Shown piece by piece: positions 25,617 to 33,493 of a stretch of 64,000 bases of DNA. A model generated the notes under the pieces. It did no database searches. It saw nothing but the letters and a program-made list of their open reading frames with translations, and was not told the DNA's origin. A program made the translations under genes and the position numbers. Each line of letters starts with the position of its first letter. Position 1 is the first letter of the stretch. Source of the stretch: Rhizobium sp. (GTDB lineage: Bacteria; Pseudomonadota; Alphaproteobacteria; Rhizobiales; Rhizobiaceae); assembly GCA_003527225.1 (NCBI GenBank), contig DPXQ01000087.1:62001-126000 (forward strand), in the 5' to 3' direction.

Positions 25617-27441
25617 GCGGTTCGGTCACCCGCTCCAGCCAGGCGCGGGTCGCCTCGTCGTGGACGAGCGGCATCAATTCCTCGCGCGTGCGGGCATGAT
25701 AGTCGTCCAGCCATTGCAGTTCCTCGGGCGTCAACAGGTCGGTCACGACGAGATACTTGTCGATCGGAACATATGTCAGCGTCCCGAAGCTGAGCATCGG
25801 CATATCCCCGCCCTCGATAGGTTCCGCCTCGCGCACATAGACGAGGTTTTCAATGCGGATACCGAACGAGCCCGGGCGGTAATAGCCCGGCTCGTTTGAA
25901 AGGATCATTCCGGGAAGTAGCTCCTGCGTCGAAAGACGCGCAATGCGCTGCGGGCCTTCGTGCACGGAAAGGTACGAGCCAACCCCGTGTCCGGTCCCAT
26001 GGGCGAAGTCCGCACCCGCCTTCCAGAGCGCTATGCGAGCAAGCGGATCGAGATCGCAGCCCCGCGTTCCCTTGGGAAACCGTGCGGTGCTGATCGCAAT
26101 CATTCCCTTGAGAACAAGAGTGAAAAAGCGCTTTTGTTCCTCGGATACAGGGCCGATCGCGATCGTGCGCGTGATATCCGTCGTTCCATTGACGTATTGC
26201 GCACCTGAATCGATCAGGAACAATTCACCTGAACGGATTGGTCGGTCGGTTTCGGTCGTCACGCGGTAATGCATGATCGCCGCATGCTCACCGGTGCCGG
26301 AAATGGTGTCGAAGGAAATGTCCTTCAACGGGTTCTGCATTCGCTCTCCAACGCGCCGACGAGCGTCCTCGAGCGCCCTGGCCGCCCCGATTTCGGTAAC
26401 TGTGCCCGGATGCTGCTGATCGAGCCAGGAGAGGAATTCCACGACTGCGACCCCGTCTTGAACATGCGCCGCGGCCGAGCCGTTGAGCTCGACCGTATTC
26501 TTGGTCGCACGTGCAATCTTCGCCGGATCGCTGCCCTCGACCACGGTGCCGCCATGCGTGCGAACGAGCTCGACAAGAGCAAAGGGCGTGAGGTCAGGAT
26601 CGACCAGGATACCGCCACCGCGTGCGGCAAGTGCCTCGAGCCGGCCCGTAAGATCAGCGGGATCGACCTGTTCGGCGAGTTGACCGAGATAGGCTTCCGC
26701 TTCGATACCAGTCTTGCGCTTGTCGAGGAAAATCTCCGCCTTTCCGTCAGCATGAAGGATGGCGCGCGCGAGAGGATGCGGCGTATGCGGTACGTCGCTT
26801 CCCCGGATATTGAAGATCCAGGCAACCGAGGAAGGATCCGTTATCAGCGCGGCAGCCAGTTCACGGTCACGGAGATCCTGAGCAATTTTTGCGATCTTGT
26901 CTTTGGCCAGAACACCGGCATAGGCCTCCGTCTGGATGGAAACAGCGCCGAGCGGCTCCGCCGGGCGAGCCGACCACAGCGCATCAAGCGGGTTCTGCGC
27001 CAGCATCACCAGCGCACCACCCTTTTCGGCGAGCGCCTTTTCCAATCGCCGCACTTCCGCGCCGGTATGAAGCCACGGATCGATGCCGAGGCGGAAACCC
27101 TTGTGGGCATGGCCCGAAATCCATATGTGGGGCGGCTCTCCGACGAGATCGCCACCGGTAAAGACGGCCGGGTCCACCTGTTCGGCAAGTTGCGTCACAT
27201 AGCGGCCATCCACGAAGACGATCGCCTGTCCCCTCATCACAAGTGCCTGTCCCGCCGACCCGGTAAAACCCGTCAGCCACGAAAGCCGCTCTGCGCAAGC
27301 CGGGACATATTCGCCCTGATACTCGTCAGCCCGCGGAACAAGGAAGCCGTCGATGCCGAGATCGGCAAAACGCGCCCGAAGCGCTTCGACCCGTTCACGG
27401 CCAAACTGGGGAGTGGATGTGACATCGAATGACTGAAACAT
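25606..27441 (-). CDS. pepP: Xaa-Pro aminopeptidase (aminopeptidase P, M24B)
   Basis: A 611-residue metallopeptidase that removes an N-terminal residue preceding proline. This is the long three-domain form: two creatinase N-like domains (VEALRARFADLGIDGFLVPRADEYQGEYVP..., and about 165-310) and the pita-bread catalytic domain. Metal ligands are in FLIDSGAQYVNGTTDITRTIAIG (two Asp), the His of HGTGHGVGSYLSVHEGP, NEPGYYRPGSFGIRIEN (Glu), and a C-terminal Glu. Cytoplasmic; no signal peptide. The last 11 bases overlap azlD on the opposite strand. Confidence 0.94.
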   Translation of the reverse strand: MFQSFDVTSTPQFGRERVEALRARFADLGIDGFLVPRADEYQGEYVPACAERLSWLTGFTGSAGQALVMRGQAIVFVDGRYVTQLAEQVDPAVFTGGDLVGEPPHIWISGHAHKGFRLGIDPWLHTGAEVRRLEKALAEKGGALVMLAQNPLDALWSARPAEPLGAVSIQTEAYAGVLAKDKIAKIAQDLRDRELAAALITDPSSVAWIFNIRGSDVPHTPHPLARAILHADGKAEIFLDKRKTGIEAEAYLGQLAEQVDPADLTGRLEALAARGGGILVDPDLTPFALVELVRTHGGTVVEGSDPAKIARATKNTVELNGSAAAHVQDGVAVVEFLSWLDQQHPGTVTEIGAARALEDARRRVGERMQNPLKDISFDTISGTGEHAAIMHYRVTTETDRPIRSGELFLIDSGAQYVNGTTDITRTIAIGPVSEEQKRFFTLVLKGMIAISTARFPKGTRGCDLDPLARIALWKAGADFAHGTGHGVGSYLSVHEGPQRIARLSTQELLPGMILSNEPGYYRPGSFGIRIENLVYVREAEPIEGGDMPMLSFGTLTYVPIDKYLVVTDLLTPEELQWLDDYHARTREELMPLVHDEATRAWLERVTEPLSR

Positions 27442-27723
27442 GGCGGACTCGCTGTGAGTGAAAATACCATCGCCTTATAGCAAGGCTACCTTCGGGTGCA
27501 CCATGGTATCTATGTTTCCCCACACACCAACGGCAGCGCACACCCGGCGTTGGCTGACCTGCCTCCTTTTTAGTCAGATGGCGTCGAAATTCGCCTGTTC
27601 AATAACAGAGCAATGCGATGAACGCATAACACCCATGATGGAAAGCCATCTGCTGAAAGCGCGCAGGAGTCTCTATATTCAGATTCATCGAACGGGCGAC
27701 GAACCGCCCGGAACGAAAGGAAT

Positions 27724-27903
27724 ATGAAAATGGCAAACTCCTTCTTCCGCAACGCGTACCACCGCGTGATCGAAGCGCGCGAGCGTCAGGCCAGCCGTTA
27801 TGTCAACAACGCGCTTCTGTCGCTCGACGACGAAACGCTGAAGTCCATGGGCACCAGCCGCGAAGAAATCCGCCGCAAGGGCGCAAACAGCTTCGCACTG
27901 TGA
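27724..27903 (+). CDS. DUF1127 family small protein
   Basis: A 59-codon gene, easily missed for its size. The product starts MKMANSFFRNAYHRVIEARER, then RYVNNALLSLDDETLKSMG, and ends RRKGANSFAL. The conserved L-x-x-hhD-x-tLk-dhGhsR-x-eI pattern is that of DUF1127. Some members of this family in rhizobia act as small regulators or RNA-binding proteins in phosphate and carbon metabolism; that role is not shown here. AAAGGA precedes the first ATG by five bases; a second ATG at 27730 is a possible start. A stem-loop terminator at 28020-28046 follows. Confidence 0.9.
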   Translation: MKMANSFFRNAYHRVIEARERQASRYVNNALLSLDDETLKSMGTSREEIRRKGANSFAL

Positions 27904-28019
27904 GCTTCTGGGCCGTGGTGGAGACCCCTACTCCCTTATCTACACGGCTTTAGGCAATGAAATACGCATGAGTGTTCTCCTCCCAAGGCTCACGCGATCG
28001 ATCAGGTGAACTGATCGGC

Positions 28020-28046
28020 AAGGCGGCATCCTCGATGCCGCCTTTT
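28020..28046 (+). terminator. Intrinsic terminator after the DUF1127 gene
   Basis: AAGGCGGCATC (28020-28030) pairs with GATGCCGCCTT (28034-28044) across a 3-base loop, followed by TTTT ending at 28046. It lies about 115 bases after the DUF1127 stop and 100 bases beyond the prmA stop on the other strand, so it may end both transcripts. Confidence 0.8.
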
Positions 28047-28147
28047 GCATTTCCGTAAGCATGTGAGACTTGCATTTAATGCAATGCTGCATCGCAATAA
28101 CGGGTCATCTTCATTGGACGCCGACATCCGGTCAGCAGGCTCACCCT

Positions 28148-29026
28148 TCAGCCACGGCGAAGATGGATCGTTACCCAGCCGTTGCGCCAGATGGTCCGGA
28201 CATGTTTCAGCCCGGCTGCGTTGTAGGCGGCGATCACCTTCCAGCGCTGTGCGGCGAGAATTCCCGAAAGGATCACCGAGCCGCCGCCCGCAAGGTTGGC
28301 AACAAGCTGCGGCGCCATTTTCATCAGTGGCCGCGCGAGGATATTGGCGACGATTAGATCGAAGGGTCCATATTCGCGAAAGGCGGTCGAGTGGAAGCCC
28401 CGCGCGACGCGAAAGTCGATGCCCTGGATGATACCGTTCCGACGCGCGTTTTCGCGCGCCACCTTGACCGCGATCGGATCGATGTCGGTCGCCAGCACCG
28501 GCACAGGAAGAAGCTTGCGGATGGCAATGGCGAGCACACCGCTCCCCGTTCCAAGATCGAGCGCATTGGCGACCGGTCGCGCGCGCGTCACCTCGGCGAT
28601 CATCTCCAGACAGCCGGCCGTTGTGCCGTGATGCCCCGTGCCGAAGGCCTGTCCTGCGTCGATCTCGATCGCGACGTCATTGACGTGCACCTTGTCGCGA
28701 TCATGGGAGCCATGCACCAGGAAACGTCCGGCCCGAACCGGCTTCAACCCTTCGAGAGACTTGGCGATCCAGTCGATATCCGGGATAACCTCCCTCTCGA
28801 TCACTATGCCGGCGAAACTCTCATCGAGCATAGCGCGCAGCCGTTCGTGGATCGCCTCCTCGTCTTCGGCCATGAGATAGATCGAGGCCTCCCAGACATC
28901 GTTCTTTTCGTCGACCTCGGTCGTGGCGATCGCGAAGTCCTCTTCGCCGAAAACGACGGTCATCAGATCGAGGATCTCGGCGGCCTGCTTTTCGCTGGTC
29001 GTCACGTAAAGGCGGATTTCACTCAC
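28148..29026 (-). CDS. prmA: Ribosomal protein L11 methyltransferase
   Basis: Methylates ribosomal protein L11 using S-adenosylmethionine. The protein (292 residues with the GTG start) has an N-terminal L11-recognition domain (about 1-110) and a class I methyltransferase domain: FGTGHHGTTAGCLEM, ALDLGTGSGVLAIAIRKL (SAM motif I), VLATDIDPIAVKVA (motif II), and DLIVANILARPL (NxxI-like catalytic motif). The frame extends to a TTG at 29059, but the GTG at 29026 (product M-SEIRLYVTT) has AGGAAAGAG six bases upstream and gives the common family start. Neighbour on the same strand downstream of nothing obvious; the Sco gene lies 124 bases further right. Confidence 0.94.
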   Translation of the reverse strand: MSEIRLYVTTSEKQAAEILDLMTVVFGEEDFAIATTEVDEKNDVWEASIYLMAEDEEAIHERLRAMLDESFAGIVIEREVIPDIDWIAKSLEGLKPVRAGRFLVHGSHDRDKVHVNDVAIEIDAGQAFGTGHHGTTAGCLEMIAEVTRARPVANALDLGTGSGVLAIAIRKLLPVPVLATDIDPIAVKVARENARRNGIIQGIDFRVARGFHSTAFREYGPFDLIVANILARPLMKMAPQLVANLAGGGSVILSGILAAQRWKVIAAYNAAGLKHVRTIWRNGWVTIHLRRG

Positions 29027-29150
29027 GGTCGCTCTTTCCTGCTGAAAAAGGCGGGGCAAGAGGCCGGCGGCGCCCTACCCTGCGGTCAAGCCTCCGGTAC
29101 AACGCCGGGCGGCATCTGGCAACACGCGGCGGCGACGTGCGGGTGGACAA

Positions 29151-29750
29151 TCACCCCTTCATCAGGTTTTCGAGCTTCTTAACGGCGACATCCGGGTTCT
29201 CCCCGTAGGAAATCGTGCCTTTGAACCGGCCCTCGGCGTCGAGAAGAAAGACTGAAGCCGTGTGGTCCATGGTGTAGTCCCCGTCGGGATTCTTTTCGTC
29301 GAGCGGGATCTTCTTGGCGTAGATACGGAAGCCCTTGATCACGTCGGCGACCTTATCCGGCGGTCCGGCAATGCCGATCACGCGCTTGGTGACGTTCGAG
29401 ATATAGGCGCCCAGGAGGTCGGGCGTATCGCGCTCCGGGTCGACGGTGACGAAAAAGGCATGAAGGCGCGTCCCCTCCGGATCAACCTTCTCCAGCCAGC
29501 CGTTCAATTCGAACAGCGTGGTCGGGCAGACTTCCGGGCAATGGGTGAAGCCGAAGAACAGGGCCGTCGGCTTGCCGCGAAAGGCCTGTTCGGTGATCGG
29601 CTGGCCGTTCTGGTCGATCAGTTCGAAGGGTACACCGAAAGGCGCCTCGGCGATCTTGTCGCTCGATTGGGTAACCTGAAACGTCAGCCAAGCCAGAAGC
29701 CCGGCAAAAACGAGAACTCCGGCCCAGAGAAAAATGCGCAGCGTCTTCAT
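29151..29750 (-). CDS. SCO1/SenC family copper-binding protein
   Basis: A 199-residue thioredoxin-fold protein anchored by one N-terminal helix (IFLWAGVLVFAGLLAWLTFQV, about 5-25), with the domain in the periplasm. It carries the copper-binding CxxxC in GFTHCPEVCPTTLFEL, VDPERDTPDLLGAYI, and the conserved histidine in DYTMDHTASVFLLD. Sco proteins deliver copper to the CuA site of cytochrome c oxidase or act as thiol reductases. The ATG at 29750 is chosen over the one at 29771 because it opens the membrane anchor. No oxidase genes are adjacent. Confidence 0.94.
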   Translation of the reverse strand: MKTLRIFLWAGVLVFAGLLAWLTFQVTQSSDKIAEAPFGVPFELIDQNGQPITEQAFRGKPTALFFGFTHCPEVCPTTLFELNGWLEKVDPEGTRLHAFFVTVDPERDTPDLLGAYISNVTKRVIGIAGPPDKVADVIKGFRIYAKKIPLDEKNPDGDYTMDHTASVFLLDAEGRFKGTISYGENPDVAVKKLENLMKG

Positions 29751-29964
29751 ATCGGTCTGTCCTGTCCACACTCGCGCATCGCAACGCGAGCACCCGGTTC
29801 AGCGGGATACGATGCCGCTGATACAACCCGTGAGCTCCGAGTGCAAATCAATAGCCGGTCATCTCGCCAAAGCGCGCGGATTTGTCTCGCCCGGATTCAC
29901 GATCTTGACGGTCATCGCCCCCCCCCAACAAGGGCGGCTCGCGGCCATGGGTGACAGCTCTTCG

Positions 29965-30123
29965 TTAAAGGCAGGAGGAAAGGCCGCTCTCGGAAAGAGT
30001 GAGCACGATTGTCGATTCGTACTTCAACCAGCCCGCGAAGGCTGCCCCGATCGCGACGGCGCAAAAGCCCGCAACTGCGAAGAAAAACAGGATTCGTGAG
30101 GGTCTGGCGGCCAATTGTTCCAT
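29965..30123 (-). CDS. Small single-pass membrane protein (52 residues)
   Basis: A short reading frame whose product has one clear hydrophobic helix (ILFFFAVAGFCAVAIGAAFAG) followed by WLKYESTIVLTLSESGLSSCL. The ending with a small-residue Gly-Leu-Ser-x-Cys-Leu tail resembles small uncharacterised membrane proteins I associate with Rhizobiales, but this is from memory and unconfirmed. The frame is open to 30210; the ATG at 30123 is chosen because it precedes the helix, though its ribosome binding site is weak. Function unknown. Confidence 0.5.
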   Translation of the reverse strand: MEQLAARPSRILFFFAVAGFCAVAIGAAFAGWLKYESTIVLTLSESGLSSCL

Positions 30124-30265
30124 CCAGCATTCATAACGCTTTGCCTTCCATCGGAAAAGCAGGAAATTTCTCGCCTTTCTGCGAAATACTTGATGAAAAT
30201 CAGGGATCAATCTGCGACTTTGGTCGAAGATTATTCTTCGCGGCCAGATGTCTTGGGAGGGACGA

Positions 30266-31054
30266 ATGAAGGAGCAGATGATTCAGGCGATGGCGCCGCA
30301 AAAGGTGCGAATCAATCCGGTCGGCATGGGCGACGTGAAGGCGGCCCTTGCCGAGGGGTGGAAGGACTTCACCCGCTATCCGTTGTTCGGACTCTTTTTC
30401 GGAGGCATCTACGCCTTAGGCGGGTTATTCATCGTCATCATGCTCGCCTATTACCATCTGCCGTGGATGATCATACCGATTGCCATCGGCTTCCCCCTGA
30501 TCGGACCCTTTGTTGCCGTCGGGCTCTACGAGATCAGCCGCAGGCACGAAGCAGGCGAGCCAGTGACGTGGCGCGGCGTGCTTGCCGAGGTCTTTCGCCA
30601 GCGCGAGCGCCAGCTCTCATGGATGGCGTTTGCCGTCCTTTTCATATTCTGGATCTGGATCTATCAGGTGAGGCTCCTCCTCGCCCTCTTTCTCGGCTTC
30701 AAGATCCCGGCCTCGCTCGCGGCATTCATGACTGTCGTGACGACGACGCCGGAGGGCATCCTCTTCCTGGCAGTCGGCACGATCGTCGGCGCGGTTCTCG
30801 CAACCGTTCTCTTCACACTGACCGTGATCTCGATGCCGCTGCTTCTCGAGCGCGACATCGACTTCGTCACCGCGATGATTACAAGCGTGCGAACTGTGGT
30901 GGAAAGCCCGGCCGCAATGCTCTGCTTCGGGTTCATCGTCGCTGCCGCTGCCATCCTGGCCATGATCCCCGCCTTCGCTGGCTTGCTCGTGGTCCTGCCG
31001 GTGCTTGGCCATGCGACATGGCATCTCTATCGCCGGGCCATTGCCGCCGCCTGA
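30266..31054 (+). CDS. DUF2189 family integral membrane protein
   Basis: A 262-residue protein with six or so hydrophobic helices: LFGLFFGGIYALGGLFIVIML, WMIIPIAIGFPLIGPFVAVGLYEIS, the WMAFAVLFIFWIWIY segment, and three more toward the C-terminus, ending in HATWHLYRRA. The N-terminal DVKAALAEGWKDFTRYPLFGLFFG and GPFVAVGLYEISRRHEAGEPVTW motifs are those of DUF2189. Function unknown. GGGAGG five bases before the ATG at 30266 decides the start over an upstream in-frame ATG at 30248. Confidence 0.9.
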   Translation: MKEQMIQAMAPQKVRINPVGMGDVKAALAEGWKDFTRYPLFGLFFGGIYALGGLFIVIMLAYYHLPWMIIPIAIGFPLIGPFVAVGLYEISRRHEAGEPVTWRGVLAEVFRQRERQLSWMAFAVLFIFWIWIYQVRLLLALFLGFKIPASLAAFMTVVTTTPEGILFLAVGTIVGAVLATVLFTLTVISMPLLLERDIDFVTAMITSVRTVVESPAAMLCFGFIVAAAAILAMIPAFAGLLVVLPVLGHATWHLYRRAIAAA

Positions 31055-31387
31055 GCGCACCGCCTCCCGGACGAAGCGATCGACGAGTCAGCGGACGGAC
31101 GACCTTGCGCGTCGCGGCGATTTCTCCAGTATTAGCGGATGTTTAACAAATATTTGCGATTGTCGCCTGGCGAAGATGATCCTGAAAAGATCGTTTGGAC
31201 ATCACGTCCGCCGGGACGCCCGATCTGCACCCTCGGCCCTCCGCATTGACAACGGCATCACCGACGCTGCGCGTCGGCTCCTGGGTGCGCTTTCAGCGAG
31301 CGCACCGGCGCAGCATCTTTCGCCATAGCCGACGACGTCAGGTCCGACCGACCGGCGACGGCCGAACAAACTGGGAAGAGTTCAAAC
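31055..31387. other. Gene-free interval upstream of cheW
   Basis: About 333 bases with no supportable reading frame. It holds a perfect 10-base palindrome CAAATATTTG (31148-31157) preceded by TTTAA, and a TTGACA at 31246-31251 without a convincing -10 box. It probably contains the cheW promoter; no site can be assigned with confidence. Confidence 0.6.
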
Positions 31388-31852
31388 ATGTCAAACGCAA
31401 TCAAGCAGTCAGGCGCATATCTGGAAATCGTATCCTTCCATCTCGGCGATCAGGAATTCTGCATCGATATCATGGCGATCCGCGAGATCCGCGGCTGGGC
31501 CCCCGTGACCCCGATGCCCCACACGCCGCCTTACGTGCTTGGCCTCATCAACCTGCGCGGCGCCGTTATTCCGGTAATAGACATGGCTTGCCGTCTCGGC
31601 ATGAACATGACCGAGCCCTCCGAGCGCTCGGCGATCATCGTCACCGATATCGCCGGCAAACTCGTCGGCCTTCTTGTGGAGCAGGTCTCGGATATGATGA
31701 CCATTCGCGGCGAGGATCTGCAGCCAGCTCCTGAAATCATTCCGGAAGCCCAGCGCGCCTTCTGCCGCGGCATCGTGGCGCTTGAGAAAACCATGGTGTG
31801 CTTCCTCAATCTCGATACCGTCATCGCCGACGAGCTGGCGCAGGCGGCCTGA
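31388..31852 (+). CDS. cheW: CheW chemotaxis adaptor (orphan)
   Basis: Couples chemoreceptors to the CheA kinase. The 154-residue protein is a single CheW domain: LEIVSFHLGDQEFCIDIMAIREIRGWAPVTPMPHTPPYVLGLINLRGAVIPVIDMACRLG, then the VGLLVEQVSDMMTI and FLNLDTVIADEL strands. GGAAGAG lies about nine bases before the ATG. No cheA, cheR, receptor or flagellar gene lies nearby, so this copy stands alone, either as an additional adaptor or as the partner of a dispersed receptor set. Confidence 0.95.
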   Translation: MSNAIKQSGAYLEIVSFHLGDQEFCIDIMAIREIRGWAPVTPMPHTPPYVLGLINLRGAVIPVIDMACRLGMNMTEPSERSAIIVTDIAGKLVGLLVEQVSDMMTIRGEDLQPAPEIIPEAQRAFCRGIVALEKTMVCFLNLDTVIADELAQAA

Positions 31853-32259
31853 GTTCAGAAAGACGACTCTCTCCACAGATCTGGTAGATCCGGCATCGTC
31901 GGGATATGCCAGACTGTTCGCGAGAGCAGGTCGTTTGTCGTCAACGGCCTCACCAAAGCTTCGAAGAAAATTCCGATCGCGGAAAAGATTACGCCCTGGA
32001 AACAGATGCTTCCAGGGCGTAGCTTTGTGAGTTGGCGACCGACAGGATGCCGGTTTGCCGGATATTGCTGGCAAGACATGCACAGAAAGACAGTACGGCG
32101 ATGGGGTTTATCTCCGACCGTCTACGACATGTCAGCAGCATTCTGCCTCAAGTTTTGCCCGATCTAAAGCGCTAAAATAGGCAAAAACGACCGTTTGGCC
32201 CAATCACTGGACCTTTTTTGGGTCTACCGGCATTCGACGGCGTAGCGCCGGCGTGACCG
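31853..32259. other. Gene-free interval between cheW and creA
   Basis: About 407 bases with no supportable gene. The one clear element is the hairpin at 31990-32021, listed separately. The rest (32022-32259) shows no repeat, RNA or conserved reading frame that I can recognise. Confidence 0.6.
31990..32021 (+). terminator. Hairpin downstream of cheW, possible terminator
   Basis: TACGCCCTGGAA (31990-32001) and TTCCAGGGCGTA (32010-32021) form a perfect 12-bp stem with an 8-base loop, 137 bases after the cheW stop. The plus strand continues GCTTTGTGAG, only a weak T-run; the minus strand continues ATCTTTTCC. It may be a terminator or a repeat element. Confidence 0.4.
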
Positions 32260-32757
32260 TCACTTCGGCTTTCCGTTGCTCCAGGTAACCGGCTGCCCGA
32301 AGAGCGGCACTGTCGAAATCGCCATCTTGGCGGAACCGTCGACGACCTGACGCGAATGTACAAGATAGATTAGCGTATCGTTCGCCTTGTCGTAGATCCG
32401 GTTTACGACAAGTTTCTTCCAGATCAGCGACATGCCTTCGCGAAACACTTCCTCACCCTCCCGCGACAGATCGATGTCGCCGATCTCGATCGGTCCAGTC
32501 TGCCGGCAGGCGATCGAATTGTTCGAAGGGTCCTCGAACCAGTTACCCTTGGAGAGCCGGTCGATGATAGAGCGGTCGAAATAGGTGACATGACAAGTCA
32601 CGCCCTTGATCTGCGGATCGGTCACCGCTTCGACCAGAATGTCGTTGCCGACCCAATCCACGCCGACCTTGCCGACGACTTCGGCGGAAGCCGGGCCGGA
32701 CATGAACGTGAGCACGACTGCGACTGCAGTTGATAGCGCATGGAACTTGAGGGACAT
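32260..32757 (-). CDS. creA: CreA family exported protein
   Basis: A 165-residue protein with a signal peptide (ALSTAVAVVLTFMSGPASA, cleavage near residue 22) and the CreA domain: VGKVGVDWVGNDILVEAVTDPQIKGVTCHVTYFDR, DPSNNSIACRQTGPI, and DTLIYLVHSRQVVDGSAKMAISTVPL. Two conserved cysteines are present. CreA is a periplasmic protein of unknown role, named for its place in the E. coli creABCD operon; creBCD are not present here. GGAG seven bases before the ATG at 32757 decides the start over an in-frame ATG at 32769. Confidence 0.93.
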   Translation of the reverse strand: MSLKFHALSTAVAVVLTFMSGPASAEVVGKVGVDWVGNDILVEAVTDPQIKGVTCHVTYFDRSIIDRLSKGNWFEDPSNNSIACRQTGPIEIGDIDLSREGEEVFREGMSLIWKKLVVNRIYDKANDTLIYLVHSRQVVDGSAKMAISTVPLFGQPVTWSNGKPK

Positions 32758-32809
32758 GGCAATCTCCAAACGGGGTTTTCGATTTTAAAGATAAGCCCGC
32801 GACCGACAG

Positions 32810-33442
32810 TTACAAGACCGTCGGTCCTTGGCGTCGGCGCACCGAGCAGGGCTCGTAGCCGCCGCGAAAGAGCCGTCCCGGCTTCATGCCTATCTTCGCG
32901 GCAATATCCGCCACCCGCCCGACGCCGGACTGGCGCGCCATGGCGAGGGAGGCTTCCGCGCAGATCCTGGCGTCCTCGGCCGCATTGTGGTGCATGAACC
33001 TGAGCCCGAGATGGTCCGCCAGGATGTTCAGTTTGTGCGAAGACAGGTCCGGCCAGAGCTTTTGCGCCATCTTGACGCTGCAGAAATAGTCGAATTCCGG
33101 ATAAGGCTGGCGATAGGCATCCAGTGCCGAGCGCCAGACACTGAAATCGAAGGCGGCGTTGTGGGCGATCATCGACGCGCCGGCAAAATCATCGGCGAAC
33201 TCGTCCATCACCTCGGGAAATTCGGGCGCGTCCTCGACATGCTCTGGCCGAATGCCGTGAATGGCGATGTTAAAGGACGAAAAACGCATGCTTTTCGGGC
33301 GGATCAGCCGTTCCTCGACCCGCACGACTTCGCCATTGTCGATCCAGGCAAGCCCGACCGAACAAGCACTGCCTCGCTCCTCATTGGCGGTTTCGAAATC
33401 GATGGCAATGGTCTTGCCCGAAGGCTGCAATGTGGACGACAT
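32810..33442 (-). CDS. 3'-5' exonuclease, DnaQ-like (DEDDh)
   Basis: A 210-residue exonuclease of the DNA polymerase III epsilon/RNase T superfamily. All DEDDh motifs are visible: TIAIDFETANEE (Asp, Glu) at about 12, SMIAHNAAFDFSVW (Asp), and FMHHNAAEDARICAEASLAM (His, Asp). The motif set predicts an active nuclease on DNA or RNA ends. A short C-terminal tail (MKPGRLFRGGYEPCSVRRRQG) may aid nucleic-acid binding. It is smaller than DnaQ and not next to polymerase genes, so it is probably a repair or turnover enzyme. The start at 33442 fits the family; the frame is open to 33568. Confidence 0.9.
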   Translation of the reverse strand: MSSTLQPSGKTIAIDFETANEERGSACSVGLAWIDNGEVVRVEERLIRPKSMRFSSFNIAIHGIRPEHVEDAPEFPEVMDEFADDFAGASMIAHNAAFDFSVWRSALDAYRQPYPEFDYFCSVKMAQKLWPDLSSHKLNILADHLGLRFMHHNAAEDARICAEASLAMARQSGVGRVADIAAKIGMKPGRLFRGGYEPCSVRRRQGPTVL

Positions 33443-33493
33443 GAACCCGGAATAGGCTGCAAGAGAGATTCGGGCAACAAGACGGACGCGAAA

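Noticed and set aside
27458..27727. Possible 89-codon gene between pepP and the DUF1127 gene
   Set aside because: No ribosome binding site, no domain, mixed composition; it covers what should be the DUF1127 promoter and leader.
32828..33493. N-terminal extension of the serine hydrolase through the exonuclease gene
   Set aside because: The extension is antisense to a DEDDh exonuclease with complete motifs; the hydrolase fold needs none of it.
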